Origin: Flagellimonas profundi
GTDB lineage: Bacteria; Bacteroidota; Bacteroidia; Flavobacteriales; Flavobacteriaceae
Reading direction: 5' to 3'
Length of the DNA stretch: 64,000 nt
Assembly: GCF_017313275.1 (NCBI RefSeq)
Contig: NZ_JAFLNM010000001.1
Location: 1,798,001 to 1,862,000 of the forward strand
Shown here in pieces: positions 25,504 to 34,027 of the stretch (positions are counted from its first letter, which is position 1; every line of letters starts with the position of its first letter). Both the position numbers and the translations under genes were made by a program. Under the pieces are notes generated by a model that did no database searches, had not been told where the DNA came from, and saw only the letters and a list, made by a program, of their open reading frames with translations.

Positions 25504-26576
25504 AACTTCTTGTCTATAATCTGTTTCATGCTCACATCTTCGTAATTTCGTTTGACAAAATCCAAAGCATGGGTCAATATTTCCCCCATGTTTTTACTGT
25601 CCCTAAAGTTAATGTCACCTGTCAGCTCCTGAAGTTGGGCTTTTAGTGTTTCTATGTTTTCGGGAGGGGCAATGGTATCTGCGATACATGCATCCAAAAG
25701 CCTTTTTAACCTTCTACCCCAACTAAGTATTCTTTTGGCTATGATCGAACGTTCCTCTACAATATATTGATTTACGGAATCTATGGTCAATTTACCTTGT
25801 ACCAAATCGACCATTGTTTTATTCTCCTTAAAAAATTGGGGACGGTACACTTTTATCTTGCCTTCGTAACATTGTTGATCAAAGTCAATGGCCCGTATCT
25901 TATAAACCACACTATCAAAATCGTGGGTGGGAACGATCACATAGTTATAGGAACGCATGTCTCCCAATAAACGTATCATGCACCTTTCATTGAACTTCAC
26001 AAATTCTTTGGCAATTTGTGCTTTTTCGAATTCCGTGCATTCCGGTAGGTTTTTTTTCATAAAAACATCTCCGGGAATACCCACAATATGCTCCTCTATC
26101 AAGGTGTTCTCATAAATCACAAAGTTCAAATTGTACGGTGAGAGCATATGCTCCAACTCCAAACCATAGACCCGTGATGCATCGGTCCTTTTTACATAGA
26201 ACAAGGTGTAGTTATCGTTCAAAATATTTCGAACCTTAATTCTAAAAGGTTTCGAATTCCCAAAAGTGCAATAGTCCACATAATCCACATTGAGGTACTG
26301 AAAAATCGAATCGCTACCATCCGAAACAAAATTTGAATATACACGCTTCAGGGCCAAATCAATCTCATCTCGGTCAAACTCTGGATAAAAAACCCTTACC
26401 CAAAGGGTATCTTCATCGTTTGCATCATAAACGGCAACACTTCCCGAAAACCTTAGAAGGTCTTCATAATGGATAGGAATCTCAATTTTTCGATTGTAAT
26501 AATCCAAATATTTATCCAGCTCTTTGCTTATAGGATAAGCCGGTTTCTTTTTCGACATTAATTTCTCTTCGGACAT
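25500..26576 (-). CDS. Orphan protein with kinase-like catalytic motifs
   Basis: A 358-residue soluble protein that I do not recognise by family name. Near its middle it carries GDMRSYNYVIV (about 208-218): an Asp followed by Asn five residues later, the spacing of the catalytic loop of protein kinases and aminoglycoside phosphotransferases (HxDxxxxN). About 19 residues on is AIDFDQQ, which resembles the DFG/DFD metal-binding motif. Preceding segments with ELEHMLSPYNLNFVIYENTLIEE could be the hinge region. I see no glycine-rich loop or clear lysine. It stands alone, divergent from an ABC exporter and convergent with the nucleoid-associated gene. The kinase idea is inference. Confidence 0.7.
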   Translation of the reverse strand: MSEEKLMSKKKPAYPISKELDKYLDYYNRKIEIPIHYEDLLRFSGSVAVYDANDEDTLWVRVFYPEFDRDEIDLALKRVYSNFVSDGSDSIFQYLNVDYVDYCTFGNSKPFRIKVRNILNDNYTLFYVKRTDASRVYGLELEHMLSPYNLNFVIYENTLIEEHIVGIPGDVFMKKNLPECTEFEKAQIAKEFVKFNERCMIRLLGDMRSYNYVIVPTHDFDSVVYKIRAIDFDQQCYEGKIKVYRPQFFKENKTMVDLVQGKLTIDSVNQYIVEERSIIAKRILSWGRRLKRLLDACIADTIAPPENIETLKAQLQELTGDINFRDSKNMGEILTHALDFVKRNYEDVSMKQIIDKKF

Positions 26577-26654
26577 TGTATTTGATTATTTTGTAACAAA
26601 ATGCGATAAACATCGTCAAGTTAGTATAAACCATTCAAAAAACGATAGCTTCTC

Positions 26655-27551
26655 TTGGAAACAATACTCACCGTTAACCATCTTACAAAAAAATTTGGTT
26701 ACCTCACAGCCGTCAAAGATCTTTCCTTTACCATAGAAAAGGGAAACGTTTATGGCATATTGGGACCCAATGGCAGTGGCAAGTCCACCACTTTGGGCAT
26801 TATATTAAATGTGGTTAACCGTACTTCCGGCGATTTTAGCTGGTTCGATGGAACCACTTCAACCCATGATGCACTTAAAAAGGTAGGTGCCATTATTGAG
26901 CGCCCTAACTTTTATCCTTACATGAACGCTATCCAAAATTTAAGATTGGTCTGTAAAATAAAGGATGTTCCAGAAACCAAAATTCAGGAAAAACTGGAAT
27001 TGGTCGGGTTGTGGGATCGTCGCAACAGCAAGTTCAGAACCTATTCACTGGGTATGAAACAGCGTTTGGCCATTGCCTCTGCCCTGCTCAACGATCCTGA
27101 GATTTTAATTCTGGACGAACCCACCAATGGTTTGGACCCTCAGGGTATTCATCAGATTCGAGAAATCATAAAAATAATAGCAGGTCAGGGCACCACCATT
27201 TTATTGGCATCCCACTTATTGGATGAAGTGGAAAAGGTCTGCTCCCACGTTATCATCCTCCGTAAGGGTGAAAATCTATACACAGGTCCCGTGGACAGCA
27301 TGTTGGCAAGTCATGGTTTTTTTGAACTGCGTACAGCTAACATGGACCAACTTCAAGAGCTCCTGGAAAAAAATGCAAGTTTTGGTAAAGTGGAAAACTT
27401 TAATGGCACCATTACTGCATATCTAAAAGAGGAAATGGATGCAGAGAGTTTGAACAAGACCCTATTTGAAAGAGGAATTGTACTTTCTCATATAGTGAAA
27501 AGAAAAGAGAGCTTGGAAGAACAATTTTTAACCTTGACCAACAATAACTAA
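26655..27551 (+). CDS. ABC transporter ATP-binding subunit
   Basis: ATPase of a two-component exporter (298 residues). Walker A GPNGSGKST (about 37-45), Q-loop region, signature YSLGMKQR (about 135-142) and Walker B ILILDEPTNGLDPQG (about 155-169) are all intact, and the C-terminal part has the regulatory extension seen in BcrA/CcmA-like subunits. The reading frame starts with TTG at 26655, with no earlier start in frame that improves the beginning. The permease gene starts 11 bases after the stop. Bacitracin/lantibiotic-type export or another exporter role is possible; the substrate is unknown. Confidence 0.93.
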   Translation: METILTVNHLTKKFGYLTAVKDLSFTIEKGNVYGILGPNGSGKSTTLGIILNVVNRTSGDFSWFDGTTSTHDALKKVGAIIERPNFYPYMNAIQNLRLVCKIKDVPETKIQEKLELVGLWDRRNSKFRTYSLGMKQRLAIASALLNDPEILILDEPTNGLDPQGIHQIREIIKIIAGQGTTILLASHLLDEVEKVCSHVIILRKGENLYTGPVDSMLASHGFFELRTANMDQLQELLEKNASFGKVENFNGTITAYLKEEMDAESLNKTLFERGIVLSHIVKRKESLEEQFLTLTNNN

Positions 27552-27562
27552 TCAAAAAACGA

Positions 27563-28396
27563 ATGTTACGTCTCCTACAAATAGAATTTATAAAACTTTG
27601 GAACAATAGGGCCAGCAAGGTGCTGATCATCTCCTATTTTGTGTTATTGACATCGATAGCACTGATTGCAGCCATCAAGTTCGATATTGGCCCAGTTCAA
27701 TTTCACTTGGCCGATCAAGGGATTTTCAATTTTCCTTACATCTGGCATTTCAACACCTTCGTCACAGCATTGTTCAAATTGTTTTTGGCCATCGTCATTG
27801 TTTCCATGATGTCCAACGAATACAGTAACAAGACCATTAAACAAAACCTGATCGATGGTTTGTCCAAAAAGGAGTTTATCCTTTCCAAAGTGCTTACCGT
27901 GATTTCATTTGCCCTGATATCCACCATTTTTGTATTTGTGGTATCTATGATCCTGGGGTTGGTTTATTCCGATTACAATGAGGTATCCATCATTTTTTCG
28001 GATATGGAATTTTTACCTGCTTTCTTTTTAAAATTGGTCGGTTTCTTCTCTTTTTGTCTCTTTTTGGGCATTTTGGTAAAACGCTCGGCCTTTGCATTGG
28101 GGTTCCTTATTCTATGGACCATTTTGGAGCAAGTGGTATTTGGTTTGCTGGGATGGAAGGTAATGAGCTGGGAGTCTGCCAAGGCGTTAAAACGCTTCTT
28201 CCCTCTAGAATCCATGTCCAATTTGATCAAGGAGCCGTTCACAAGACTTTCCGCCGTTCAGAATATAGGCGAGCAAATCGGTGAAAACATGAAGTTCGAC
28301 TACCATGTGTATTGGTATGAGTTCTTGATCGTGATTGTTTGGACAGCCATATTCATCTATTTATCCTACGTATTATTGAAGAAACGTGATTTGTAG
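27563..28396 (+). CDS. ABC transporter permease subunit
   Basis: Integral membrane partner of the preceding ATPase, 277 residues with about six membrane helices (starting around 19-40: KVLIISYFVLLTSIALIAA). It belongs to the ABC-2 permease type; NEYSNKTIKQNLIDGLSKKEFILSK-like residues (about 85-108) form the cytoplasmic coupling region found in BcrB/NosY-like permeases. It probably dimerises to form the pore. The T9SS cargo gene follows after 29 bases; a functional link between them is not shown. Confidence 0.9.
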   Translation: MLRLLQIEFIKLWNNRASKVLIISYFVLLTSIALIAAIKFDIGPVQFHLADQGIFNFPYIWHFNTFVTALFKLFLAIVIVSMMSNEYSNKTIKQNLIDGLSKKEFILSKVLTVISFALISTIFVFVVSMILGLVYSDYNEVSIIFSDMEFLPAFFLKLVGFFSFCLFLGILVKRSAFALGFLILWTILEQVVFGLLGWKVMSWESAKALKRFFPLESMSNLIKEPFTRLSAVQNIGEQIGENMKFDYHVYWYEFLIVIVWTAIFIYLSYVLLKKRDL

Positions 28397-28425
28397 TATC
28401 TTGTGAGGTACACATTATCATGTAA

Positions 28426-30159
28426 ATGTTGAACAGATACATTTTATGGGTTGCCCTTTTAATAGGTTTGGCTACCGATGCACAGGTTTGCCCGGATATC
28501 CTATACCCTGCAGATGGAGCTACTGATGTTCCGCTGGATGCCACCATCGACTGGGAAACGGTAGATGGTGTACCATCTTACAATATTACATTGGGCACAA
28601 GTCCAGGCGACAATGATATACTCGCTTCCCAATTTGCAAGTGGATCGTCCTACACTCCACCGCGTGGACTTCCTGCCAATACAACCATTTACGTGACCAT
28701 TACCCTTTTCTTTTTTAACCAGCCAAACGTTACGTGCCCCAGTTATAGTTTTACAACAGAACCGTTGACAGCAATTCCAGGCTGCACGGAAACAACGAAC
28801 CCTCCGGATATGGCAATAGATATTAATCCCAACACCAATATCTCGTGGAACTATACCTACGGTGCTGAGGGTTACCGGTTGAGTTTGGGCAGTACTCCAG
28901 AGGGAACGGAGCTTTTGAATAATTTTGATGTTGGCAACACCCTGACCTACAATCCACCGGAAGATCTGATTCCTTCAGAATCCACTGTTTACGTTACCAT
29001 AGTGCCCTACAATTCGTTAGGCTCGACCACCGGATGCACTACGCAACAGTTTACCACCCGAGCAGCATCGGAAATACCGGATTGCACAACTATGATATAT
29101 CCACAAAATGGTGAAACCAATGTTCCGCTCTCCCCTTTCCTGGAATGGAATGCTGTTCCCGATGCAACGGGCTATATGGTAACTATAGGCACAACACCAA
29201 CGGACACAGATATTTTGGATGGTTCTATTTTCAACACCAATTCCACTCCTGTGGTCAACTTTGAACCGAACAAAACTTTCTTTATCACTATAATACCATT
29301 TAATGATGCCGGGCAGGCCGAAGGATGCTTCCAAACCAGTTTCAGCACCATTCTTGGATGCGGTCCATACCTGGATTTTGATACAGAAGAGTATATCATC
29401 ATTAACCCAGAAATTGATTTTCCCGATTCTTTTTCCTCTTGTCAAAACGAAGGTCCTTCGGTAATTTCATCAACAGATGAAGCAGAAGGGTACCGCTGGT
29501 ATCAAATTGATGAGTTTGATGATGAAACATTGATTTCGTCGACAAAAGAAGTTACCATTACCGAAAACGGGCAGTACCGATATGAAGCCTATAACACAAT
29601 AACCCAAAATGGAAATACCATTGAATGTCCATCATCCAAAATATTTGAAGTAGTTGCATCAGAAATGGCCACCATAGAAAACATTATTGCCCAGCCAACC
29701 GTTTCTTCGTTGCAGTTGACGGTGATTGCATCGGGCAATGGTAGTTACCAATATGCCATTGACACTATTGATGGGCCATATTCCGATAGTAATACGTTTA
29801 ACAATGTGGAACCCGGAAGCCATACCATCTATGTCCGCGACAAAAATGGCTGTGGAATCGCACAAAAAGAATTCACACAAGATTTAACCGTAGAGGGTTT
29901 TCCAAAGTTTTTCACTCCAAATGGAGATAACATCAACGATTATTGGCAATTTATTCAACCCCAAAAAACAGAACCGGTTGTATTAAAAAGTATCCGGATC
30001 TTTGACCGATACGGTAATTTCCTAAAGCAGATTTTTCAAAATTCACAAGGATGGGATGGAACTGTTAGGGGAAGATCACTTCCTTCGGGGGACTACTGGT
30101 TCGTTGCCATTGACGATTCCAATCGAGAGATCAAAGGTCATTTCACACTAAAAAGATAA
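28426..30159 (+). CDS. Secreted repeat protein with type IX secretion (type B) C-terminal domain
   Basis: A 577-residue exported protein. After a signal peptide (about 1-20, ending near ATDAQ) come three successive domains of about 100 residues that each begin with a Cys (CPDILYPADGATDVPL, CTETTNPPDMAIDINP, CTTMIYPQNGETNVPL) and look like fibronectin III/Ig-type beta sandwiches. Another Ig-like part (about 310-480) follows. The last 90 residues are the gliding-motility-associated CHU_C domain (FFTPNGDNINDYW ... SIRIFDRYGNFLKQI ... GDYWFVAI), the sorting signal that sends the protein through the type IX system. The role is probably adhesion or matrix binding; this is inference. Confidence 0.9.
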   Translation: MLNRYILWVALLIGLATDAQVCPDILYPADGATDVPLDATIDWETVDGVPSYNITLGTSPGDNDILASQFASGSSYTPPRGLPANTTIYVTITLFFFNQPNVTCPSYSFTTEPLTAIPGCTETTNPPDMAIDINPNTNISWNYTYGAEGYRLSLGSTPEGTELLNNFDVGNTLTYNPPEDLIPSESTVYVTIVPYNSLGSTTGCTTQQFTTRAASEIPDCTTMIYPQNGETNVPLSPFLEWNAVPDATGYMVTIGTTPTDTDILDGSIFNTNSTPVVNFEPNKTFFITIIPFNDAGQAEGCFQTSFSTILGCGPYLDFDTEEYIIINPEIDFPDSFSSCQNEGPSVISSTDEAEGYRWYQIDEFDDETLISSTKEVTITENGQYRYEAYNTITQNGNTIECPSSKIFEVVASEMATIENIIAQPTVSSLQLTVIASGNGSYQYAIDTIDGPYSDSNTFNNVEPGSHTIYVRDKNGCGIAQKEFTQDLTVEGFPKFFTPNGDNINDYWQFIQPQKTEPVVLKSIRIFDRYGNFLKQIFQNSQGWDGTVRGRSLPSGDYWFVAIDDSNREIKGHFTLKR

Positions 30160-30208
30160 TATCTCCATTTTACTTCCTTTTGGAGGCATCCTTTAGTATT
30201 TTTATCGA

Positions 30209-32197
30209 ATGAAATTTCAGGTAGTTTCTGACTTTAAACCCACGGGAGATCAGCCCGAAGCCATCAAACAATTAGTGGAAGGCATTGAATCCAAGGCTCG
30301 CCACCAAACCTTGCTTGGTGTAACCGGTTCGGGAAAAACATTTACGGTTGCCAACGTTGTTGAATCAGTGCAGAGACCTACCTTGGTTCTGGCCCACAAC
30401 AAGACCTTGGCAGCTCAATTATACTCGGAGTTTAAGCAGTTTTTCCCTAACAATGCCGTGGAATATTTTGTATCATACTACGATTACTACCAGCCAGAGG
30501 CTTATATTCCCACAAGCGGACTTTATATTGAAAAAGACCTTTCCATAAACGAGGATATTGAAAAGTTACGTTTGAGCACCACTTCCTCCCTCCTTTCGGG
30601 ACGACGGGATGTGCTTGTGGTAGCCTCAGTGTCCTGTTTGTACGGTATCGGAAACCCTATTGAGTTTCAAAAGAATGTGATTACCATACACAGAGATCAA
30701 GTTATTTCAAGAACCAAGTTTTTAAAGCAGTTGGTCCAAAGCCTTTATGCCCGAACCACTGCTGATTTTAGGAACGGAAATTTTAGGGTGAAAGGGGATG
30801 TAGTGGATGTTTTTCCAGGGTATGCCGACCATGCCTTCCGTATTCACTTTTTTGGTGATGAGATAGAAGAAATTGAGGCATTGGATCCATATAACAACAA
30901 GGTTATCGAGATTTACGACACCCTGAACATTTACCCCGCCAATATGTTCGTGACCTCTCCCGATGTGCTTCAAAACGCGATCAAGGAAATTCAGGACGAC
31001 TTGGTAAAACAAGTGGATTATTTTAAGGAAATCGGTAGGCCTCTTGAAGCAAAACGCTTGGAGGAGCGCACCAATTTTGACTTGGAAATGATCCGCGAAC
31101 TCGGCTATTGTTCGGGCATCGAGAATTATTCACGCTATTTGGACGGAAGAAAGCCGGGCACCCGACCTTTCTGTTTGTTGGATTACTTCCCCGATGATTA
31201 TTTAATGGTAATCGATGAAAGCCACGTGACCATACCTCAGGTACACGCTATGTACGGGGGCGACCGCTCCAGAAAGGAAAATTTGGTGGAATACGGTTTT
31301 CGGCTACCAGCCGCCATGGACAACCGTCCATTAAAGTTCGAAGAGTTTGAAGCCCTTCAAAACCAAGTACTTTATGTGAGCGCCACTCCTGCCGATTACG
31401 AATTGGAATTGAGCGAAGGCGTTTATGTGGAACAAATTATCCGCCCTACCGGATTGTTGGATCCCGAAATTGAGGTTCGGCCCAGCGAAAACCAAATCGA
31501 CGACCTAGTTGAGGAAATCCAGCAACGGGTTGAATTGGATGAGCGAACTTTGGTGACCACGCTTACCAAACGCATGGCAGAAGAGCTTACCAAATACTTA
31601 TCGAGAATTGATATCCGTTGCCGTTACATACATAGCGATGTGGACACCCTTGAGCGTGTGGAAATTATGCAGGATCTTCGAAAAGGACTTTTTGATGTAC
31701 TTATTGGTGTAAACCTTTTGCGTGAAGGGTTGGATTTGCCCGAGGTCTCTCTTGTAGCCATTTTGGATGCGGATAAAGAAGGTTTTTTAAGAAGTAACCG
31801 TTCCTTGACACAAACGGTTGGCCGTGCCGCCCGAAACTTGAACGGAAAAGCCATAATGTATGCAGATACCATTACCGAAAGCATGCAAAAAACCATTGAC
31901 GAGACCAACTACAGAAGGGACAAGCAGATGGCTTACAACAAAGAAAACAATATTACCCCAACGGCACTTAAGAAGAACTTAGATAGTGCTTTGGCCAAAA
32001 ACTCAGTATCCACTTATCACTTCCAGAAAGAAGAGTTACGTGCAGCAGAGCCAGATCTTAATTACATCACTGAAGACCAAAAGGAAAAACTGATCAGGGA
32101 TAAAAGAAAAGCCATGGAAAAGGCGGCCAAAGAACTTAACTTTATGGAAGCGGCCAAACTTAGGGACGAGATAAAAATGCTTCAGGAAAAGGAATAA
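30209..32197 (+). CDS. uvrB: Excinuclease ABC subunit B
   Basis: DNA helicase-like damage-verifying subunit of nucleotide excision repair. Visible features: Walker A GVTGSGKT (38-45), the damage-probing beta-hairpin YYDYYQPEAYIP (about 92-103), the DEAD-like VIDESHVTI (about 338-346), motif VI QTVGRAARN (about 538-546), and the C-terminal UVR domain (about 625-660, AAKELNFMEAAKLRDEIKML) that binds UvrC. Length 662 is standard. uvrA and uvrC are not in this window. No SOS box was recognised, as expected for Bacteroidota. Confidence 0.97.
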   Translation: MKFQVVSDFKPTGDQPEAIKQLVEGIESKARHQTLLGVTGSGKTFTVANVVESVQRPTLVLAHNKTLAAQLYSEFKQFFPNNAVEYFVSYYDYYQPEAYIPTSGLYIEKDLSINEDIEKLRLSTTSSLLSGRRDVLVVASVSCLYGIGNPIEFQKNVITIHRDQVISRTKFLKQLVQSLYARTTADFRNGNFRVKGDVVDVFPGYADHAFRIHFFGDEIEEIEALDPYNNKVIEIYDTLNIYPANMFVTSPDVLQNAIKEIQDDLVKQVDYFKEIGRPLEAKRLEERTNFDLEMIRELGYCSGIENYSRYLDGRKPGTRPFCLLDYFPDDYLMVIDESHVTIPQVHAMYGGDRSRKENLVEYGFRLPAAMDNRPLKFEEFEALQNQVLYVSATPADYELELSEGVYVEQIIRPTGLLDPEIEVRPSENQIDDLVEEIQQRVELDERTLVTTLTKRMAEELTKYLSRIDIRCRYIHSDVDTLERVEIMQDLRKGLFDVLIGVNLLREGLDLPEVSLVAILDADKEGFLRSNRSLTQTVGRAARNLNGKAIMYADTITESMQKTIDETNYRRDKQMAYNKENNITPTALKKNLDSALAKNSVSTYHFQKEELRAAEPDLNYITEDQKEKLIRDKRKAMEKAAKELNFMEAAKLRDEIKMLQEKE

Positions 32198-32227
32198 AAA
32201 ACGCGCCCCAGCAAATGCAGGAGCGCG
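32195..32227 (-). terminator. Terminator after the hsp20 gene
   Basis: CGCGCCCC (32202-32209) pairs with GGAGCGCG (32220-32227) with one mismatch. The A run before it (32196-32201) is a T run on the minus strand, so it serves the minus-strand hsp20 gene. It lies directly after the uvrB stop. Confidence 0.55.
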
Positions 32228-32286
32228 CCTCAACTAACCAACTAATCCAACCATCATGAAACACCTATAGTTGGTGTTCTAATGTC

Positions 32287-32715
32287 TTATCCTATTTCAA
32301 TCATTCTTTTTGGTTTTGGCAATGCCTCTTGTTTTTTAGGCAATGTCAACTTCAATATTCCATCTTCGTACTTAGCATCGATTTTAGAGCCATCTACAGT
32401 TTCGGGCAATGTGAAAGCCCTTTTAAAAGAAGTAAAGGAAAACTCTTTTCTTGTGTAATTGTCCTCTTTTTCTTCGTTTTCAGTATTAACCTCACTGGAA
32501 ATGGTCAACACATCGTTGTCGATTTCCACGGTGAAATCATCTTTTTTCATACCTGGAACGGCAAGTTCCAATTCAAATCCTTCGGTATTCTCCTTTATAT
32601 TTACTGCGGGCATGGAAGTGTTAGTCCACTTATCTGTTCCACCGAACCAATCTGGACTAATAAAATCGTTCATCAAAGATGGAAAAAACAGGTTGTTTCT
32701 TTTTACTATACTCAT
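32287..32715 (-). CDS. Small heat-shock protein, Hsp20/alpha-crystallin family
   Basis: ATP-independent holdase chaperone of 142 residues. The alpha-crystallin domain runs from about 33 to 125: INIKENTEGFELELAVPGMKKDDFTVEIDNDVL-type strands, with VLTISSEVNTE and YEDGILKLTLPK (about 115-126, the conserved GxLxLxxPK-like motif) at its end. A short C-terminal tail follows. The N-terminus MSIVKRNNLFFPSLMNDF is typical of Bacteroidota class A Hsp20. The upstream region holds a 9-base inverted repeat and an 11-base direct repeat, possible stress-control sites. Confidence 0.95.
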   Translation of the reverse strand: MSIVKRNNLFFPSLMNDFISPDWFGGTDKWTNTSMPAVNIKENTEGFELELAVPGMKKDDFTVEIDNDVLTISSEVNTENEEKEDNYTRKEFSFTSFKRAFTLPETVDGSKIDAKYEDGILKLTLPKKQEALPKPKRMIEIG

Positions 32716-32780
32716 GGCGATTCAATTTTAGTTAAACATTTAAATCACCAGGTATAAGTCAAAACCTATACCAATAGAAA

Positions 32781-32803
32781 ATACATGTCTTTTTGACATG
32801 TAT
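32781..32803. repeat. Perfect inverted repeat upstream of hsp20
   Basis: ATACATGTC (32781-32789) and GACATGTAT (32795-32803) are perfect inverted 9-base arms around TTTTT. It sits 66-88 bases before the hsp20 start. It could be an operator for hsp20 or the terminator of the TerB-like gene, which ends at 32831. Confidence 0.5.
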
Positions 32804-32830
32804 CAAGGAAAATATACTGCCTTTTTGACA

Positions 32831-33232
32831 TTAATTGTAATATGCTTTGAAGATATTGATAAGCACATCTGGCGGTACAATATTATCCGGGTAACGGTGC
32901 ATTACTTCCAACACCTGACTGATAGCGGCCGGTGGCAACCCCATTTTGAGACCAATATTGTAAAGGGTGTTGATTTCCTTCTTATGTTGCTCGTGATCAA
33001 TGTTCATAAGCAAGATAAGTCGATGGAATTGTACAATGCGTTCAGCCTGTGTTTTTAATCGGACTTTAGGTGATTTCTCCTTTAATAGCCCATCAAAAAC
33101 CTCTTTGGTCACCCCTAAATTGCGGGCCACTTTAAGTAAAAATTCATATTCGGATTGCTTCAGGGAATGGTCCACCCTTGCAAATCCGATCATCTCCGAA
33201 AGAATGCTCAATTTTTCCTTGTACGTACCCAT
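32831..33232 (-). CDS. TerB-like protein
   Basis: A 133-residue all-helical cytoplasmic protein resembling the TerB/DjlA-N fold. The acidic first helix pair KLSILSEMIGFARVDHSLKQSEYEFLLKVARNLGV (short form: MIGFARVDHSLKQSEYEFLL) with a late acidic position in MNIDHEQHKKEINTLYNIGLKMG (about 76-98) follows the two-repeat pattern with metal-binding-like Asp and Glu residues. No other ter genes are near. Tellurite resistance should not be assumed; the family is mainly a stress-linked small fold. It lies just upstream of hsp20 with a 115-base gap. Confidence 0.75.
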   Translation of the reverse strand: MGTYKEKLSILSEMIGFARVDHSLKQSEYEFLLKVARNLGVTKEVFDGLLKEKSPKVRLKTQAERIVQFHRLILLMNIDHEQHKKEINTLYNIGLKMGLPPAAISQVLEVMHRYPDNIVPPDVLINIFKAYYN

Positions 33233-33293
33233 AATGTATGGTTCTGGTTCGTTACCTCAACTAGATAACTCCAAACAACTGGTTTTAGTACAT

Positions 33294-33321
33294 AAAAAAG
33301 CCCTGAATTTCAGGGCTTTTT
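33294..33321 (-). terminator. Terminator after the 111-residue secreted-protein gene
   Basis: AGCCCTG (33299-33305) pairs with CAGGGCT (33311-33317) around a 5-base loop. A-tract on the left and T-tract on the right make it effective in both directions; the minus-strand gene ending at 33349 is the natural client. Confidence 0.8.
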
Positions 33322-33348
33322 CTAACTAACTCAAAATAATTCCCGTTT

Positions 33349-33684
33349 TTAAGCGGTAATGCGTACTGGAACTTCGTAAACTCTACCAGGTGCCACATTA
33401 TCCAATTGCACCTTTTTGTAGTTCAAACGGCTTTTTACGAAGCCTTCCATAATTTCATCTTTCGTTTCTACGGAAAGCACTAGCAATTCTCCTTTTTCAG
33501 TTACAATAAAACGAACCTCAGCAGTAAGCTCACTGTCCTCAACGTTTAGTCTATTGTCTTTCAACATTTCATAAATCTGGCCAGAAAGATTGGTCGCTTT
33601 TGTAGCCTTTTTACCTTTTGTTGCAAATGCACTCATGGTTGCGAACAATGCCAATGCAACCGTAACAGTTTTTAAATTTCTCAT
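33349..33684 (-). CDS. Small secreted protein of unknown function
   Basis: A 111-residue protein with a signal peptide (about 1-22, MRNLKTVTVALALFATMSAF then ATKGKKA). The mature part has IYEMLKDNRLNVEDSELTAEVRF, then IVTEKGELLVLSVET and VKSRLNYKKVQLD, reminiscent of the small TonB-C-like fold that is common in exported Flavobacteriaceae proteins. It has no known motif. It is a single gene flanked by a -7 box and a good terminator, so it is probably well expressed. The name and role are unknown. Confidence 0.75.
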   Translation of the reverse strand: MRNLKTVTVALALFATMSAFATKGKKATKATNLSGQIYEMLKDNRLNVEDSELTAEVRFIVTEKGELLVLSVETKDEIMEGFVKSRLNYKKVQLDNVAPGRVYEVPVRITA

Positions 33685-33766
33685 GATTTTGTTTTTTGAT
33701 TAAAAATTGATGATTGATGATTTGTCAAAAATTCGACTCTATTAAAAGTCTTTTTTAATGACACTA

Positions 33767-33774
33767 CAAAAATA
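33767..33774 (-). promoter_or_regulatory. -7 promoter box for the 111-residue protein
   Basis: Minus-strand TATTTTTG fits TAnnTTTG, 83 bases before the ATG at 33684, so the leader would be about 75 bases. Confidence 0.45.
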
Positions 33775-33973
33775 AGACGATTAAAAAACAAAATTGTTAC
33801 AGTTTGGGGTGATTTAACAAATGTTTAAAGTCCTTAATCTTGGGCTAACACCCCGATTTAACTGGAAAAATGAAGCCGGCAAAAATTATGCGACAGAACG
33901 CGTTCAAAATGAATAATTTATGTTTACCAGTGATTTTTAAGACAAAAAATGCGGTTCAAAAAGTTTTAAGCAT

Positions 33974-34000
33974 AAAAAAAGGCAACGTTTGAACGTTGCC
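33974..34000 (-). terminator. Terminator after sucC
   Basis: GGCAACGTT (33981-33989) pairs with AACGTTGCC (33992-34000). The A run at 33974-33980 is the T tract on the minus strand. Confidence 0.8.
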
Positions 34001-34027
34001 CTTGAAATGTATTTTAAGGTTTGAGGT

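Larger units (their letters stand above)
33685..34027. other. 343-base intergenic region
   Basis: Holds the promoter of the 111-residue protein gene (minus-strand TATTTTTG at 33767-33774), AT-rich sequence, and the terminator of sucC (33974-34000). A 41-codon plus-strand frame (33870-33992) ends inside that terminator and looks accidental. I see no RNA gene. Confidence 0.6.

Noticed and set aside
32831..33232. Tellurite-resistance operon
   Set aside because: Only one TerB-like gene is present; no terC, terD or related gene is nearby, so the phenotype is not supported.
33870..33992. 41-codon plus-strand frame
   Set aside because: Ends inside the sucC terminator hairpin, has no promoter or relatives that I can see, and has no feature of an exported or membrane peptide.
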